Of a stretch of 64,000 bases of DNA, positions 1 through 7,965 are shown in pieces; within the stretch, counting starts at the first letter, position 1; every line of letters starts with the position of its first letter. The notes under the pieces were generated by a model. The model saw only the letters and a list, made by a program, of their open reading frames with translations, was not told where the DNA came from and did no database searches. A program made the translations under genes and the position numbers. Source of the DNA: CBDBZL01 sp965213545 (GTDB lineage: Bacteria; Pseudomonadota; Alphaproteobacteria; Sphingomonadales; Sphingomonadaceae); contig CBDBZL010000002.1 of the NCBI GenBank assembly GCA_965213545.1, positions 248,001 to 312,000 of the forward strand, written 5' to 3'.

Positions 1-324
1 GGATCGAAGGCGATCGCCTTTGGTCATCTGGGCGATGGCAATGTCCATTTCCACATCCGCGCACCTGTTGGCGTGGATCGCAGCCGCTGGGAGTTGGACG
101 AAAGCAAGGCAATGAGCGCTTTCGTGCACGACCTGGTGAGCGATGCGGGCGGTTCGATCAGTGCCGAGCACGGGATCGGTCAATTGAAGGTGGACGAACT
201 GGCGCGGCTTGCCGACCCGGTGCGGCTCGCGGTGATGCGCAGCATCAAGCATGCGCTCGATCCGCACGGCATCCTCAATCCCGGCAAGCTCGTACCGCTT
301 GCGCCACCCAAGGCCAGCGCCTAG
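1..324 (+). CDS. FAD-linked oxidase, C-terminal fragment (GlcD/D-2-hydroxyglutarate dehydrogenase type)
   Basis: This is the 3' end of a gene that begins before the window; the frame is open from base 1. The visible 107 residues hold HLGDGNVHFH near the N-terminal edge, then SAEHGIGQLK, and end with DPHGILNPGKLVP. These are the C-terminal signatures of the FAD-binding oxidase/lactate-glycolate dehydrogenase family, which oxidises 2-hydroxyacids. The histidines of GDGN-HFH and EHGIG line the substrate and metal site in characterised members. The substrate cannot be decided without the N-terminal half. A 109-base gap separates it from the next gene on the same strand. Confidence 0.85.
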   Translation, partial: GSKAIAFGHLGDGNVHFHIRAPVGVDRSRWELDESKAMSAFVHDLVSDAGGSISAEHGIGQLKVDELARLADPVRLAVMRSIKHALDPHGILNPGKLVPLAPPKASA

Positions 325-433
325 AGCGCCACGCGCCCGGCAAGCCCTTCGCGTCCGGTCCGGTTGGACAGGCACCTGCCAGGGTGGCAATCCGATCAAG
401 CTCCCCCGCGTTCTTTCCTTGGAGACAGCAGAC

Positions 434-1291
434 ATGGCCAGCGCGCCTCAAGCCAATCTTCCCGTCCTTTACAAGGACATCGTGCCGCTCAACAGCCGCG
501 ACCACGGCAAGTGGAGCGCGCGTACGGTGGATCGGGCGCCCTGGGTAGTAGGGCAGCACGCCATCCCGCTGACGGTGGAGGAATTCCCCATGGCGCAGCG
601 CGATTTTCCGATCGTCTTCTCGCAAGGCGACCGGCCGGTTCCGCTGGCGCTGATGGGCCTGAACGAGGGCGTCAACACCTATTTCGATGACGAAGGCAAG
701 CCCGTGGGCGACCCGCGATATGTCCCCGCCTATATACGCCGTTACCCCTTCCTTCTTGCCCGCCTCGACCAGAAATCCGACCAGATGTCGCTGTGCTTCG
801 ACCCGACAGCCGATCTGGTCGGCGAGATGGAGGAGGGCAAGCCGCTGTTCGATGGCGAGGGCCAGCCGAGCGAACACACCAAGGCGCTGCTCCAGTTCTG
901 CGAGAAGTTCGAGGAAGCGGGTCAGCGCACGCAGGCCTTTGTCGACGAGGTAATAAAGGCCGAGCTGCTGATGGATGGCGAGGTGTCGATCCAGCGCGCC
1001 GAGGAGCCGGACAAGCCTTACGTCTATCGCGGCTTCAAGATGGTCAACCAGGAAAAGCTGCGCGAGGCACGCGGTGACCAATTGCGCAAATGGAACGACA
1101 ACGGCTTGCTGCCGCTGCTTTTTGCGCACCTATTCTCGCTCGACCTGATGCGGATGGTGTTCGCCCGCCAGCAGCAACAGGGCAAGGGGCCGAACCTGCC
1201 AATAGCCGGCGCGTCCCTCCCCGCCGCGGCGAACGGCAATGATGGGGGGCTTCCAGGCTTCGATCCGACCTCCGACAAGCCCTCGGGTTGA
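434..1291 (+). CDS. SapC family protein
   Basis: The product is a 285-residue soluble protein of the SapC family, named after a Campylobacter surface-layer-associated gene; its biochemical role is unknown. The recognisable part is the N-terminal half: a PLNSRDHGKW segment near residue 20, then QHAIPLTVEEF and the FPIVFS block that begin this family. There is no signal peptide or membrane segment. The ATG at 434 is chosen because GGAGAC lies about ten bases upstream; the frame stays open further upstream but gives low-complexity arginine-rich sequence. The C-terminus is a disordered Gly/Pro/Asp tail. It stands alone, and the candidate small RNA and terminator follow downstream. Confidence 0.8.
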   Translation: MASAPQANLPVLYKDIVPLNSRDHGKWSARTVDRAPWVVGQHAIPLTVEEFPMAQRDFPIVFSQGDRPVPLALMGLNEGVNTYFDDEGKPVGDPRYVPAYIRRYPFLLARLDQKSDQMSLCFDPTADLVGEMEEGKPLFDGEGQPSEHTKALLQFCEKFEEAGQRTQAFVDEVIKAELLMDGEVSIQRAEEPDKPYVYRGFKMVNQEKLREARGDQLRKWNDNGLLPLLFAHLFSLDLMRMVFARQQQQGKGPNLPIAGASLPAAANGNDGGLPGFDPTSDKPSG

Positions 1292-1439
1292 CGGTCAGAA
1301 CCCTGTCGGCCGTGAGCGACCTTAGGCCCAAAGCGGTTCCTCAGAGGTCTTTGCGGAAGCTCGCTCGGGCGCGGCGCTGAGTTCGTCCGCCGCGACCGGG
1401 TTCGGTATCGATTTGATTGTCCGATAGCGCTTGAAATGA

Positions 1440-1572
1440 CTCCCCGGCGGATTAACTAGGGATCGTCCGGTCGGCGCTCCCCTCATGGCCTGATCGGACA
1501 GGTGTGCCACGGCACACCTCCTCCCTGAACCTTGGCCACCTCGCGCTCCATGTGCGGGGTGGCTTTTTTTAT
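1440..1572 (+). ncRNA. candidate suhB/alpha-r14-like small RNA with anti-Shine-Dalgarno motif
   Basis: The stretch between the SapC gene and the convergent amidohydrolase has no convincing ORF but is well structured. It has a perfect 18-base inverted repeat at 1501-1518 (GGTGTGCC-AC-GGCACACC). A pyrimidine-rich CACCTCCTCCCTGAACC follows, which is complementary to ribosome binding sites. An intrinsic terminator closes it. Anti-SD CCUCCUCCC motifs next to a Rho-independent terminator are typical of several alphaproteobacterial trans-acting sRNAs, including the suhB (alpha-r14) family. The 5' end is a guess and the family assignment is from memory of the motif, not a covariance search. Confidence 0.45.
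1535..1570 (+). terminator. Rho-independent terminator
   Basis: The arms GCCACC (1535-1540) and GGTGGC (1558-1563) pair, an inner CGC/GCG pairing extends the stem, and seven T residues follow at 1564-1570. The T run is on the plus strand, so it ends the candidate sRNA and/or the SapC transcript before the convergent amidohydrolase gene. Confidence 0.8.
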
Positions 1573-1607
1573 CTGCGAACGACGTTCTGTGGGGCCGCGA
1601 TGCCGGT

Positions 1608-2582
1608 CTATTCGGCAGCCTCGGCTAGTCCGCAAGAACCGGCTATCTCGGCAGCCAGTCGCTCGACAAGTTCGGTTAGAAGCGCCGCTACCGTTTTCAG
1701 CCCTGGCCCGGGCGATCTTAGCGCCGCATCAAGATAGGTCGCGCGGCAAACCTCGATCTGCATCGCGTGGATATCGCTTGCCGGCGAGGCATGTCGGTCG
1801 AGCACATAGCCGCCTGCATAGGGACGATTATGCGCCACCGCTCGTCCGGCATCCTTAAGATGATCGATGGCGAACGCGGCTAGGTCGGACGCACACGAGG
1901 CGCCGAACCTGTCGCCAATAACGAATTGGGCAGCTTGGTCACGACCCTCACCGCACGCGAGCGGGGGCATGGAGTGCAGGTCGACAAGCAAGGCCGCCCC
2001 CCACTGGTCGCGCATCCGGGCGAGCATTTGTGACAGCGCTGCATGATAAGGCCGGTGAACCAGCGCAAGTCGCGTCTCGACCTCTGCGGTGCTGACGGGG
2101 GAGCGCCATATTTCGCCCATTCCCGGCAGGCGGCGGGGGATCAGGCCAAGGCCGCCCCGCGCTCGGCCTCCCGCGCCCGCTCCCCGGTCTGCCCTGGCGA
2201 CGCTTCGCCCGCCGGTGACGGTGGCGGCAGGCCTGCCCTCGACCATGCTCCAGTCCATATCGCCCGGCGACCGGTTGAGATCGATTAGCGCGCGCGGCGC
2301 ATGGGCGATAAGGAGCGCGGCCCCCGTCCGGTCGGCGAGCTTGGCGGCAAGAAGATCGACGAAGCGGTCCTCGAGCCGCAGAGCGGCCTCGGCTGGATCG
2401 CGCATCCGCTGCACAAGGTCGGCAGGATAAGTGCGGCCGGCGTGAGGGACCGCGATCAGCACGGGGATGGGAAAAGACCGCCGGCTGGCGATCTTGAACG
2501 CGCACTGGTTGATGGTGCCCGGTATCCGCCCGCCTTGCGACATGTGCGAATCATCAACAGGTGCGGCAGGCGATCTCGACAT
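1608..2582 (-). CDS. N-formylglutamate amidohydrolase
   Basis: This 324-residue enzyme belongs to the N-formylglutamate amidohydrolase family, which hydrolyses N-formyl-L-glutamate to formate and glutamate, the last step of one histidine-degradation route; many members act outside that pathway. Family landmarks are VLIAVPHAGRTYP near residue 42, the RLEDRFVD acidic motif, APRALIDLNR near residue 110, and LLVDLHSMPP with a conserved Asp-His in the middle. The annotated ATG at 2582 leaves a polar N-terminal extension; an in-frame ATG 13 codons later (2543) is also possible, and neither has a clear ribosome binding site. It is divergent from cpdR. No other hut gene is in the window, so a histidine pathway role is not shown. 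Confidence 0.85.
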   Translation of the reverse strand: MSRSPAAPVDDSHMSQGGRIPGTINQCAFKIASRRSFPIPVLIAVPHAGRTYPADLVQRMRDPAEAALRLEDRFVDLLAAKLADRTGAALLIAHAPRALIDLNRSPGDMDWSMVEGRPAATVTGGRSVARADRGAGAGGRARGGLGLIPRRLPGMGEIWRSPVSTAEVETRLALVHRPYHAALSQMLARMRDQWGAALLVDLHSMPPLACGEGRDQAAQFVIGDRFGASCASDLAAFAIDHLKDAGRAVAHNRPYAGGYVLDRHASPASDIHAMQIEVCRATYLDAALRSPGPGLKTVAALLTELVERLAAEIAGSCGLAEAAE

Positions 2583-2771
2583 ACGCGCTTGCTGGAACGG
2601 TTGCGGCCCTGTGTCAAAGGCTCGGGGTGTCCGAGGCTCAGGCAGATGCCGCCCATGATAGGCATCCGGGTTATGTCCCGTTGCCGGACAGTGGCCGGCA
2701 AGCGGGTGGCGAAGTCCGCCGATCGCGTTAGGCGGGGTGGCAAGGCGATCCGCTCGATAAGGAACAAGATC

Positions 2772-3146
2772 ATGATCCGAATATTGCTGGCCGAGGACGA
2801 TCTCGCCATGCGCACCTATCTGGCCCGTGCGCTGGAAAAGGCGGGCTATTCAGTCGTGGCGGTCGCCAGCGGCACCGATGCCCTGCCGCATCTGCGGACC
2901 GAGATTTTCGACCTGCTGGTGTCGGACATCGTCATGCCCGGGATCGATGGCATCGAGCTTGCCAAGAGATGCAATGTGATAAGCCCATCGACCAAGGTGA
3001 TGTTCATCACCGGCTTTGCGGCAGTGAGCATGCGTGCCCGCAGCGAGACGCCGCAGGCTCGCACCCTGTCCAAGCCGTTTCACCTGCGCGAACTGGTCGG
3101 CCAGATCGATCTGATGTTCCACACGGAAGCCGTGGCGAACATGTAA
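2772..3146 (+). CDS. cpdR: CpdR-type single-domain response regulator
   Basis: The product is a 124-residue stand-alone receiver domain with no output domain. The phosphorylation site is Asp52 in SDIVMPG, with the acidic pair at residues 9-10 and Lys101 in SKPFHLREL. The whole run LLAEDD...DGIELA...MFITGFAAV matches Caulobacter CpdR. In Caulobacter, unphosphorylated CpdR recruits ClpXP to the old cell pole and primes degradation of cell-cycle regulators, and the CckA-ChpT phosphorelay inactivates it. The ATG at 2772 gives exactly the family length; an in-frame upstream extension is ignored. The last residues are VANM. In Caulobacter CpdR ends in a degradation-prone AA, so turnover signals may differ here. 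Confidence 0.88.
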   Translation: MIRILLAEDDLAMRTYLARALEKAGYSVVAVASGTDALPHLRTEIFDLLVSDIVMPGIDGIELAKRCNVISPSTKVMFITGFAAVSMRARSETPQARTLSKPFHLRELVGQIDLMFHTEAVANM

Positions 3147-3301
3147 GCGATTGGCGTGGTTGCGGTCTGCCATCCACGCCGATGCGCTGCGCATTCCCCT
3201 TGCAACAAATCGGCCACGCAGCTAGGCGCGCGGGCGGCTGGTACCCTTGCCGGGGCCGGCCGTGTAGGTTCCATCCCGACGGGCCTGCACCAAGGTGGGG
3301 C

Positions 3302-3376
3302 GGGCGTATAGCTCAGCGGTAGAGCACTGTGTTGACATCGCAGGGGTCGCAAGTTCGAACCTTGCTACGCCCACCA
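3302..3376 (+). tRNA. tRNA-Val (GAC)
   Basis: A full cloverleaf can be drawn: acceptor GGGCGTA/TACGCCC, D arm GCTC/GAGC, anticodon stem CTGTG/CGCAG around loop TTGACAT (anticodon GAC), and a T arm with GTTCGAA. CCA is encoded at 3374-3376. Confidence 0.95.
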
Positions 3377-3381
3377 TCAGC

Positions 3382-3413
3382 AAACCCCGCAGATCGAGCG
3401 ATTTGCGGGGTTT
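3382..3413 (+). terminator. Stem-loop terminator after tRNA-Val
   Basis: A perfect ten-base inverted repeat AAACCCCGCA/TGCGGGGTTT encloses a 12-base loop and starts five bases after the tRNA CCA end. The right arm ends in TTT, so it fits a bidirectional intrinsic terminator. Confidence 0.75.
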
Positions 3414-3416
3414 CGC

Positions 3417-3788
3417 CACTCACCGCGATTCCGTGATTGCCGAGCCAGCGCACCAAGCACCAAAGTTGAGCCGGTTCTAGATCGATAGGTCCTATGGCAT
3501 CGTTGTAATAGCAGCCTACAATCGCCGCCCGTAGTGGAGGAAGACCTCCTGGGTTCTGATCGCTACCATGTTTTCTTTAGTCTTTATCGAAGAAAACTAC
3601 CAGGCGAGCGTCATTATATCAGATATTCGCCATAACGTCTTTGATCATTCTTGGCGCATGATTAGGCACAACGCAGACTTCCCTCATTCCGACCCAAACC
3701 TGTCCTTGATAGATCAAATCACTGCCTTGCGCTCGCCGCAGCAATCAGCTGACTTTCGGGCGCTGCGAGCTGCGCGAACCAAAACATT
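3417..3788. other. Gene-poor, lower-G+C stretch beside tRNA-Val
   Basis: No gene with a recognisable product is present between the tRNA terminator and nikR. The stretch is visibly richer in A/T than its surroundings (for example around 3568-3720). One 91-codon frame starts at ATG 3568 but runs into the 3' end of nikR on the other strand and resembles nothing I know. A short GGAGG/CCTCC hairpin lies near 3536. It may be a remnant of an insertion next to the tRNA. Confidence 0.4.
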
Positions 3789-4271
3789 TCATTGGTCCCT
3801 CAAGATCGCCGGTAGAAGATGCGGGTGGCCGGGATGGTCATGATCGTGGGCGTGGAGGTGACTATCATCGGCGACGACCCCAATGACGTTCATCGCGCCC
3901 AGAGTCACGCCGCGAAGCGCCTGGACCTCGTCGGCGAAGCGCCGCACCTGCTCCGACGACCCGCGAAGGATCATGCTGACGAGCCGATGCTCGTGATCCA
4001 GAACCGTATGCATGACCGCGCCGATCAGGTCGTGATGGTCATGCTCCATCGTGGACAACCGGGCTGATAGCTGCTGGTTCTTGCTATTGTAGATGTAGGA
4101 CAGCACGCCCACCGAGCTGTCACCTGCGCCCCGCTCGGCATAGCGTGTCTCAACGGCCTTGCGCATCAGATCGGCAACGCCCTCCGAGCGGCTTTGATAA
4201 CCCCGGGCCGCGATCAGATCATCGAACTGATCCGCCAGCGGTTCGTCGATGGAGACTGTTATCCTGCGCAT
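3789..4271 (-). CDS. nikR: NikR-type nickel-responsive transcriptional regulator
   Basis: This 160-residue protein has an N-terminal ribbon-helix-helix DNA-binding segment (residues 1-45, RRITVSID...RSEGVADLMRKAV) and a C-terminal ACT-like metal domain with GVLSYIYN and EVQALRGV. NikR represses nickel-uptake genes when nickel is bound. Compared by eye with E. coli NikR, His76 and His87 are kept (His77 and His88 here), but His89 is Val90 and Cys95 is Arg96, so the classical square-planar site is incomplete; His93 and His95 are nearby substitutes. The C-terminal tail (138-151) is a run rich in His and Asp. It is divergent from hupE, and the canonical NikR operator lies between them, so the target is clear even if the metal site has changed. 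Confidence 0.88.
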   Translation of the reverse strand: MRRITVSIDEPLADQFDDLIAARGYQSRSEGVADLMRKAVETRYAERGAGDSSVGVLSYIYNSKNQQLSARLSTMEHDHHDLIGAVMHTVLDHEHRLVSMILRGSSEQVRRFADEVQALRGVTLGAMNVIGVVADDSHLHAHDHDHPGHPHLLPAILRDQ

Positions 4272-4351
4272 GTCGTGCTCTTATCGTTCCTGGCCATCTT
4301 GGCTGCGTAGGATAATTCTGCCGGCCGCGCATCCGCCCCTTGACGGCGCTC

Positions 4352-4379
4352 GTATGAACCATTGAAGGATCGTTCATAC
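4352..4379. promoter_or_regulatory. NikR operator, GTATGA-N16-TCATAC
   Basis: The half-sites GTATGA (4352-4357) and TCATAC (4374-4379) are exactly 16 bases apart, and the inverted repeat extends to GTATGAAC/GTTCATAC. This is the operator recognised by E. coli NikR at nikABCDE. It lies 80 bases upstream of nikR and 36 bases upstream of the hupE start, so it can control both directions. Confidence 0.88.
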
Positions 4380-4415
4380 GGTCTTGCTGAAAAGGGGGCA
4401 GCCATCGGAACGTTC

Positions 4416-5189
4416 ATGCCTCCGCGAGCGGCGATCTGGAGCATCGCCGCGATAGTCTTCGTCCCAAGCGCCGCGGTCGCGCACGAACCGTCGGAATTGG
4501 CCAAGCAGCAAATGGTGCAGGGCGGCTTTGCCGACGTCGCGTGGCTCGGTGCCGAGCACATGCTGACCGGCTACGATCACCTGTTGTTCCTGCTGGGCCT
4601 GCTGTTCTTCGTCAGCCGTCCGGCCCAGATCGTCAGCTTCATCACCGCCTTCACCTTCGGCCATGCGCTGGTCCTTCTCGTCGCCACGCCGCTGTCCATC
4701 GCCGCCGACCCGCACCTGATTGATGCGCTGATCGCGTTGACGGTAATCTACAAGGCGCTGGAGAACCTTGGCTGGCTGCAGCGCGCCATCGGAACCAACA
4801 CGCCGCCTTTGTTGCCGATGATCTTCCTCTTCGGCCTGATCCACGGTTTCGGCTTATCGACCAGGTTCCAGCAGATGGCGCTGACCACCGATCCCGACTT
4901 CTTCGAGAAGATCATCGCGTTCAATATCGGCGTCGAGCTCGGGCAGATCGTGGCCCTGGCCGCGATGGGCGGGGCGCTCTACCTGTGGCGGCGATCTCGC
5001 GGATGGGCCGTTCTCGCGTACGCTACGAACATTCTGCTCGTGATCTGCGGCGCCATTTTGTTCGGCCTGCAGGTGCGGGTCTTATTCGCGCAACCGCCTG
5101 CCGATGACGCGCTGGTTTCGGGCCGACTCCTTCCGGCCTGGTCTGTGTTCGCCATCGATCGAGGAGCACATCATGCATCGGTTGTCTAA
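4416..5189 (+). CDS. hupE: HupE/UreJ family nickel (cobalt) permease
   Basis: This 257-residue inner-membrane protein has an N-terminal signal peptide that would be cut after AVA, leaving His as the first mature residue (HEPSE). Six or so hydrophobic helices follow. The first contains EHMLTGYDHLLF, the HxxxxDH-type signature of HupE/UreJ secondary nickel transporters, and a later helix has FGLIHGFG, another conserved His segment. The ATG at 4416 is chosen because it gives the signal peptide directly; the upstream ATG at 4362 would lie inside the NikR operator. It overlaps the start of the receptor gene by 17 bases. It probably moves nickel delivered by the receptor across the inner membrane. 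Confidence 0.85.
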   Translation: MPPRAAIWSIAAIVFVPSAAVAHEPSELAKQQMVQGGFADVAWLGAEHMLTGYDHLLFLLGLLFFVSRPAQIVSFITAFTFGHALVLLVATPLSIAADPHLIDALIALTVIYKALENLGWLQRAIGTNTPPLLPMIFLFGLIHGFGLSTRFQQMALTTDPDFFEKIIAFNIGVELGQIVALAAMGGALYLWRRSRGWAVLAYATNILLVICGAILFGLQVRVLFAQPPADDALVSGRLLPAWSVFAIDRGAHHASVV

Positions 5190-7236
5190 AGGCATGCTGT
5201 TCGCATCGCTGCTTGCGGGATCGGCCGTGCTGCCGGTGCATGATGGCGTTCAGGCGCAGAGCATCGAGGCTCAGGACCGGACGAACTTGCCGGACGATGG
5301 TGCGCTCGACCGGATCGTCGTCAAGGGGCAGGCGATCAAGCGGCTCGACACCGTATTCTCGACCACCACGCTCAATGAGGAAGACATCCGCGAATTGCGT
5401 GTCACCGAAGTGCAGGAATTGTTCCGTGAGGTACCCGGCATGAACGTGCGCGATTACAATCTCGCCGGTGTCGCCAACCAGATCGTCATCAGGGGGTTCG
5501 GCAACGGCGCGCATGGCGGCGACCTTGGCATGGTCATCGACGGTATCCCGCTCAACGAAGCCAACAGCCATGCCGACGGCTATGCCGACGCCAACGTCCT
5601 CATCCCGCTCGAGATCGCCGAGATCACGGTCTATCGCGGCCCGGTCTCCGCGCTCTACGGCAATTTCAACCGCGGCGGGCTTGTCGCCTACGAGACGCGA
5701 AAGGGCGGAGATTACGCCGAGGCCGACGCCTCGTTCGGCGATTTCGATACGTTCGATGCGCAAGCCGCGCTCGGGCGCGAATGGACATACGGTGAGCTCA
5801 ACGCAGCGGCGCAATATTTCAGGACCGATGGCTTTCGGCCGCAATCCGATGCCGAACGCTTCACCGTCGCGGGCCGCTACGGCGTCGCGCTTGCCGAACG
5901 CTTCGACGCCTCGGTTTCCGCCCGCTATCAGACCGCCGAAGGCCGGTCGGCAGCTTACCTCACCTTCGACCAGTTCGAGGCCGACCCCTACGGTATCGAT
6001 CAGCGGGTGAAGAATGACGGTTCGCAGAAGGACTTTTTCACCGCGCGCGCCGATTTCGGCTACAGCATTTCCACCGATGCCCGCCTGCTAGGCTATGTCT
6101 ACAGCACGCAGCAGGATTTCGTGCGCTACTTCACGCGCGGGCCGGCAAACCCGAGCGCGGCATGGCGCCAGCGGGAGGAACGCTATGACCGCGAGGTCTA
6201 TGGCGGCGGTTTCAGCCTTAACGGCAATACTCAGTTCGCCTCGCGGCGGATCGCCTATGTGCTGGGCGTCGAAGCCTTCACCGAGGATACGCAGTTCCAG
6301 TTCTACGAGGACCTTGATTTCAGGCGCCGCGTATCCCCCGCCCAGTTCGACCGCACGTTGACGCTCGACAGCATCTCGGCCTTCGGCCAGGCGGACATGC
6401 GCTTGAGCGAGATCCTCGATGTTTCGCTGGGCCTGCGCTACGACCGGTTCACCGGCGAATGCAGCCCCGATGGCGTGGAGATCCCCGGCGGCGCGTGCGG
6501 CAAGTTCGAGGCAGTGGATGCGCTTAGCCCGAAGGTCGGTGCGCAGGCCCGGCTGGCGCCTTGGCTGGAGTTGCGCGCCAGCTACTCGCAAGGCTTCGCG
6601 CTGCCGGCCGCGCAGGCCAAGTTCGCGACCGGAGCGCAGGGCCTCGACCCTAACACGATCCGCCAATACGAGGTCGGCGCGCGGCTCACCCCGCTCGACC
6701 GCTTCGCGCTCGATGTCGCGCTCTACCGGGTCGATTCCTCGAACGAGTTCGCCAGCCCTTCCCCGGGCGAATTCGTCAATCTGGGCGAGACCCGGCGGAC
6801 CGGGTTCGAGGCGGGCCTCGAATGGCAGCCGGTGGACGCGATCGACCTCCTCGTCGCCTATGCCTATGCGCAATCACAGGTGCAGGACAATCTCGACCCC
6901 GCGCTCATCGGCAACCTCGTCACCGGCGTGCCCGATCATACGCTGACGGCGGATGCGCGGGTGCGGCCGTTCGCGGGTCTGACGCTGAACGCGACCTTCC
7001 GCCATGTCGGCGAATATGCGACCAACGGCGCCAACACCGTCTTCGCGCCCGATTACAGCACGCTCGACATCGGCGCATCCTACGAGCTGGGCGACCTGCT
7101 GCCGGTGCCTGCGCGGATCTATCTCGACATCGAGAATGTCGGGGACGTGGTCTACGCCTCGAGCTTCAATTCGCTGGGATCGATCGCGACGGGCACGCCC
7201 CGTTTCATCCAGCTCGGCTTGCAGGTCGGTTTTTGA
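5173..7236 (+). CDS. TonB-dependent receptor, probable nickel/cobalt uptake
   Basis: This 687-residue outer-membrane receptor starts with a signal peptide ending VQAQS. The plug domain spans roughly residues 35-160 (DTVFSTTTLNEEDIREL, VPGMNVRDYN, VIRGFG, YRGPVSALYG), and a 22-strand-type barrel ends in the aromatic C-terminal signal LGLQVGF. The ATG at 5173 has GAGGAG eleven bases upstream and is inside the end of hupE. A substrate cannot be read from the barrel itself; assignment to nickel follows from the NikR operator and HupE in the same operon. No TonB/ExbBD gene is present nearby, so energy must come from elsewhere in the chromosome. Confidence 0.88.
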   Translation: MHRLSKGMLFASLLAGSAVLPVHDGVQAQSIEAQDRTNLPDDGALDRIVVKGQAIKRLDTVFSTTTLNEEDIRELRVTEVQELFREVPGMNVRDYNLAGVANQIVIRGFGNGAHGGDLGMVIDGIPLNEANSHADGYADANVLIPLEIAEITVYRGPVSALYGNFNRGGLVAYETRKGGDYAEADASFGDFDTFDAQAALGREWTYGELNAAAQYFRTDGFRPQSDAERFTVAGRYGVALAERFDASVSARYQTAEGRSAAYLTFDQFEADPYGIDQRVKNDGSQKDFFTARADFGYSISTDARLLGYVYSTQQDFVRYFTRGPANPSAAWRQREERYDREVYGGGFSLNGNTQFASRRIAYVLGVEAFTEDTQFQFYEDLDFRRRVSPAQFDRTLTLDSISAFGQADMRLSEILDVSLGLRYDRFTGECSPDGVEIPGGACGKFEAVDALSPKVGAQARLAPWLELRASYSQGFALPAAQAKFATGAQGLDPNTIRQYEVGARLTPLDRFALDVALYRVDSSNEFASPSPGEFVNLGETRRTGFEAGLEWQPVDAIDLLVAYAYAQSQVQDNLDPALIGNLVTGVPDHTLTADARVRPFAGLTLNATFRHVGEYATNGANTVFAPDYSTLDIGASYELGDLLPVPARIYLDIENVGDVVYASSFNSLGSIATGTPRFIQLGLQVGF

Positions 7237-7257
7237 ACAGTGCAGAGGAGAATACCC

Positions 7258-7965
7258 ATGAGACGCAAATTGGCGACAGGCTTCGCGGCGCTCGCTGTGC
7301 TGGTCGCAAGCGGCGCGGCCGCGCATACGGCCTGGCTGGTGCGCGAAGGCAGCGGCAATAGCTGGCTGCTGCGCTTCGGCGGGCACGGGGGCGAGCTCGA
7401 ACAACCCCAGCCCGAGAAGCTGGAATGGGTCCGCGCGTACGACACCGATGGCAAGCGCATCAGGCTGGAGCGGCGTGTTCGAGGCGACGAGGTGCGGGTC
7501 GTGACGGCCAGCGAGCCGGCGGTGATCGCGCTGCATTACGACAACGGGATCCATAGCCGCACCGCCACGCCCGGTCCTTCGGTCGAGAAACCGATGAACG
7601 AGGTGCGCGGCGCGGTGAGCGCGGTCTCGGCGGTCAAATACGGCAAGACCATCGTCCAATGGGCGCCCGTCGTCACCAGGCGCACGGGCCAGCAGTTCGA
7701 GGTCGTGCCGCTCAGCGCCGAGCAGCCCGTGGCCGGTCAGCCGATTCGTGTGCGGGTGCTGCAAGACGGCGGGCCGGTCGCCGGCGTCTCCGTCGGTCAC
7801 GGCGAGGACACCTCGGACGCGAAGACCGACGCGAACGGCGTGGCGAGCTTCACGCCGCGCGCAGGCTTCAACAAGCTGTGGGCCGGACGAAGGATCGCCC
7901 AGAGCGGCAACCCGCGTTTCACCGAGCTTTCCTACGAATACCTGCTGGGCTTCGACGCGAGGTGA
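7258..7965 (+). CDS. DUF4198 exported protein, NikK-like nickel-transport accessory
   Basis: The 235-residue protein has a signal peptide that would be cut after GAAA, so the mature chain starts with His (HTAWLV). It has the DUF4198 layout: a first beta domain, then an Ig-like/carboxypeptidase-regulatory segment near residue 165 (PIRVRVLQDGGPVAG, TDANGVASFTP). DUF4198 proteins (NikK and relatives) accompany nickel and cobalt transporters; they are thought to bind metal in the periplasm. GGAGA lies eight bases before the ATG, 21 bases after the receptor stop. The stop overlaps the next ATG by one base, which indicates translational coupling. Confidence 0.75.
   Translation: MRRKLATGFAALAVLVASGAAAHTAWLVREGSGNSWLLRFGGHGGELEQPQPEKLEWVRAYDTDGKRIRLERRVRGDEVRVVTASEPAVIALHYDNGIHSRTATPGPSVEKPMNEVRGAVSAVSAVKYGKTIVQWAPVVTRRTGQQFEVVPLSAEQPVAGQPIRVRVLQDGGPVAGVSVGHGEDTSDAKTDANGVASFTPRAGFNKLWAGRRIAQSGNPRFTELSYEYLLGFDAR

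Noticed and set aside
3568..3843. A 91-codon frame before nikR
   Set aside because: It overlaps the 3' end of nikR, has no ribosome site and resembles nothing known.
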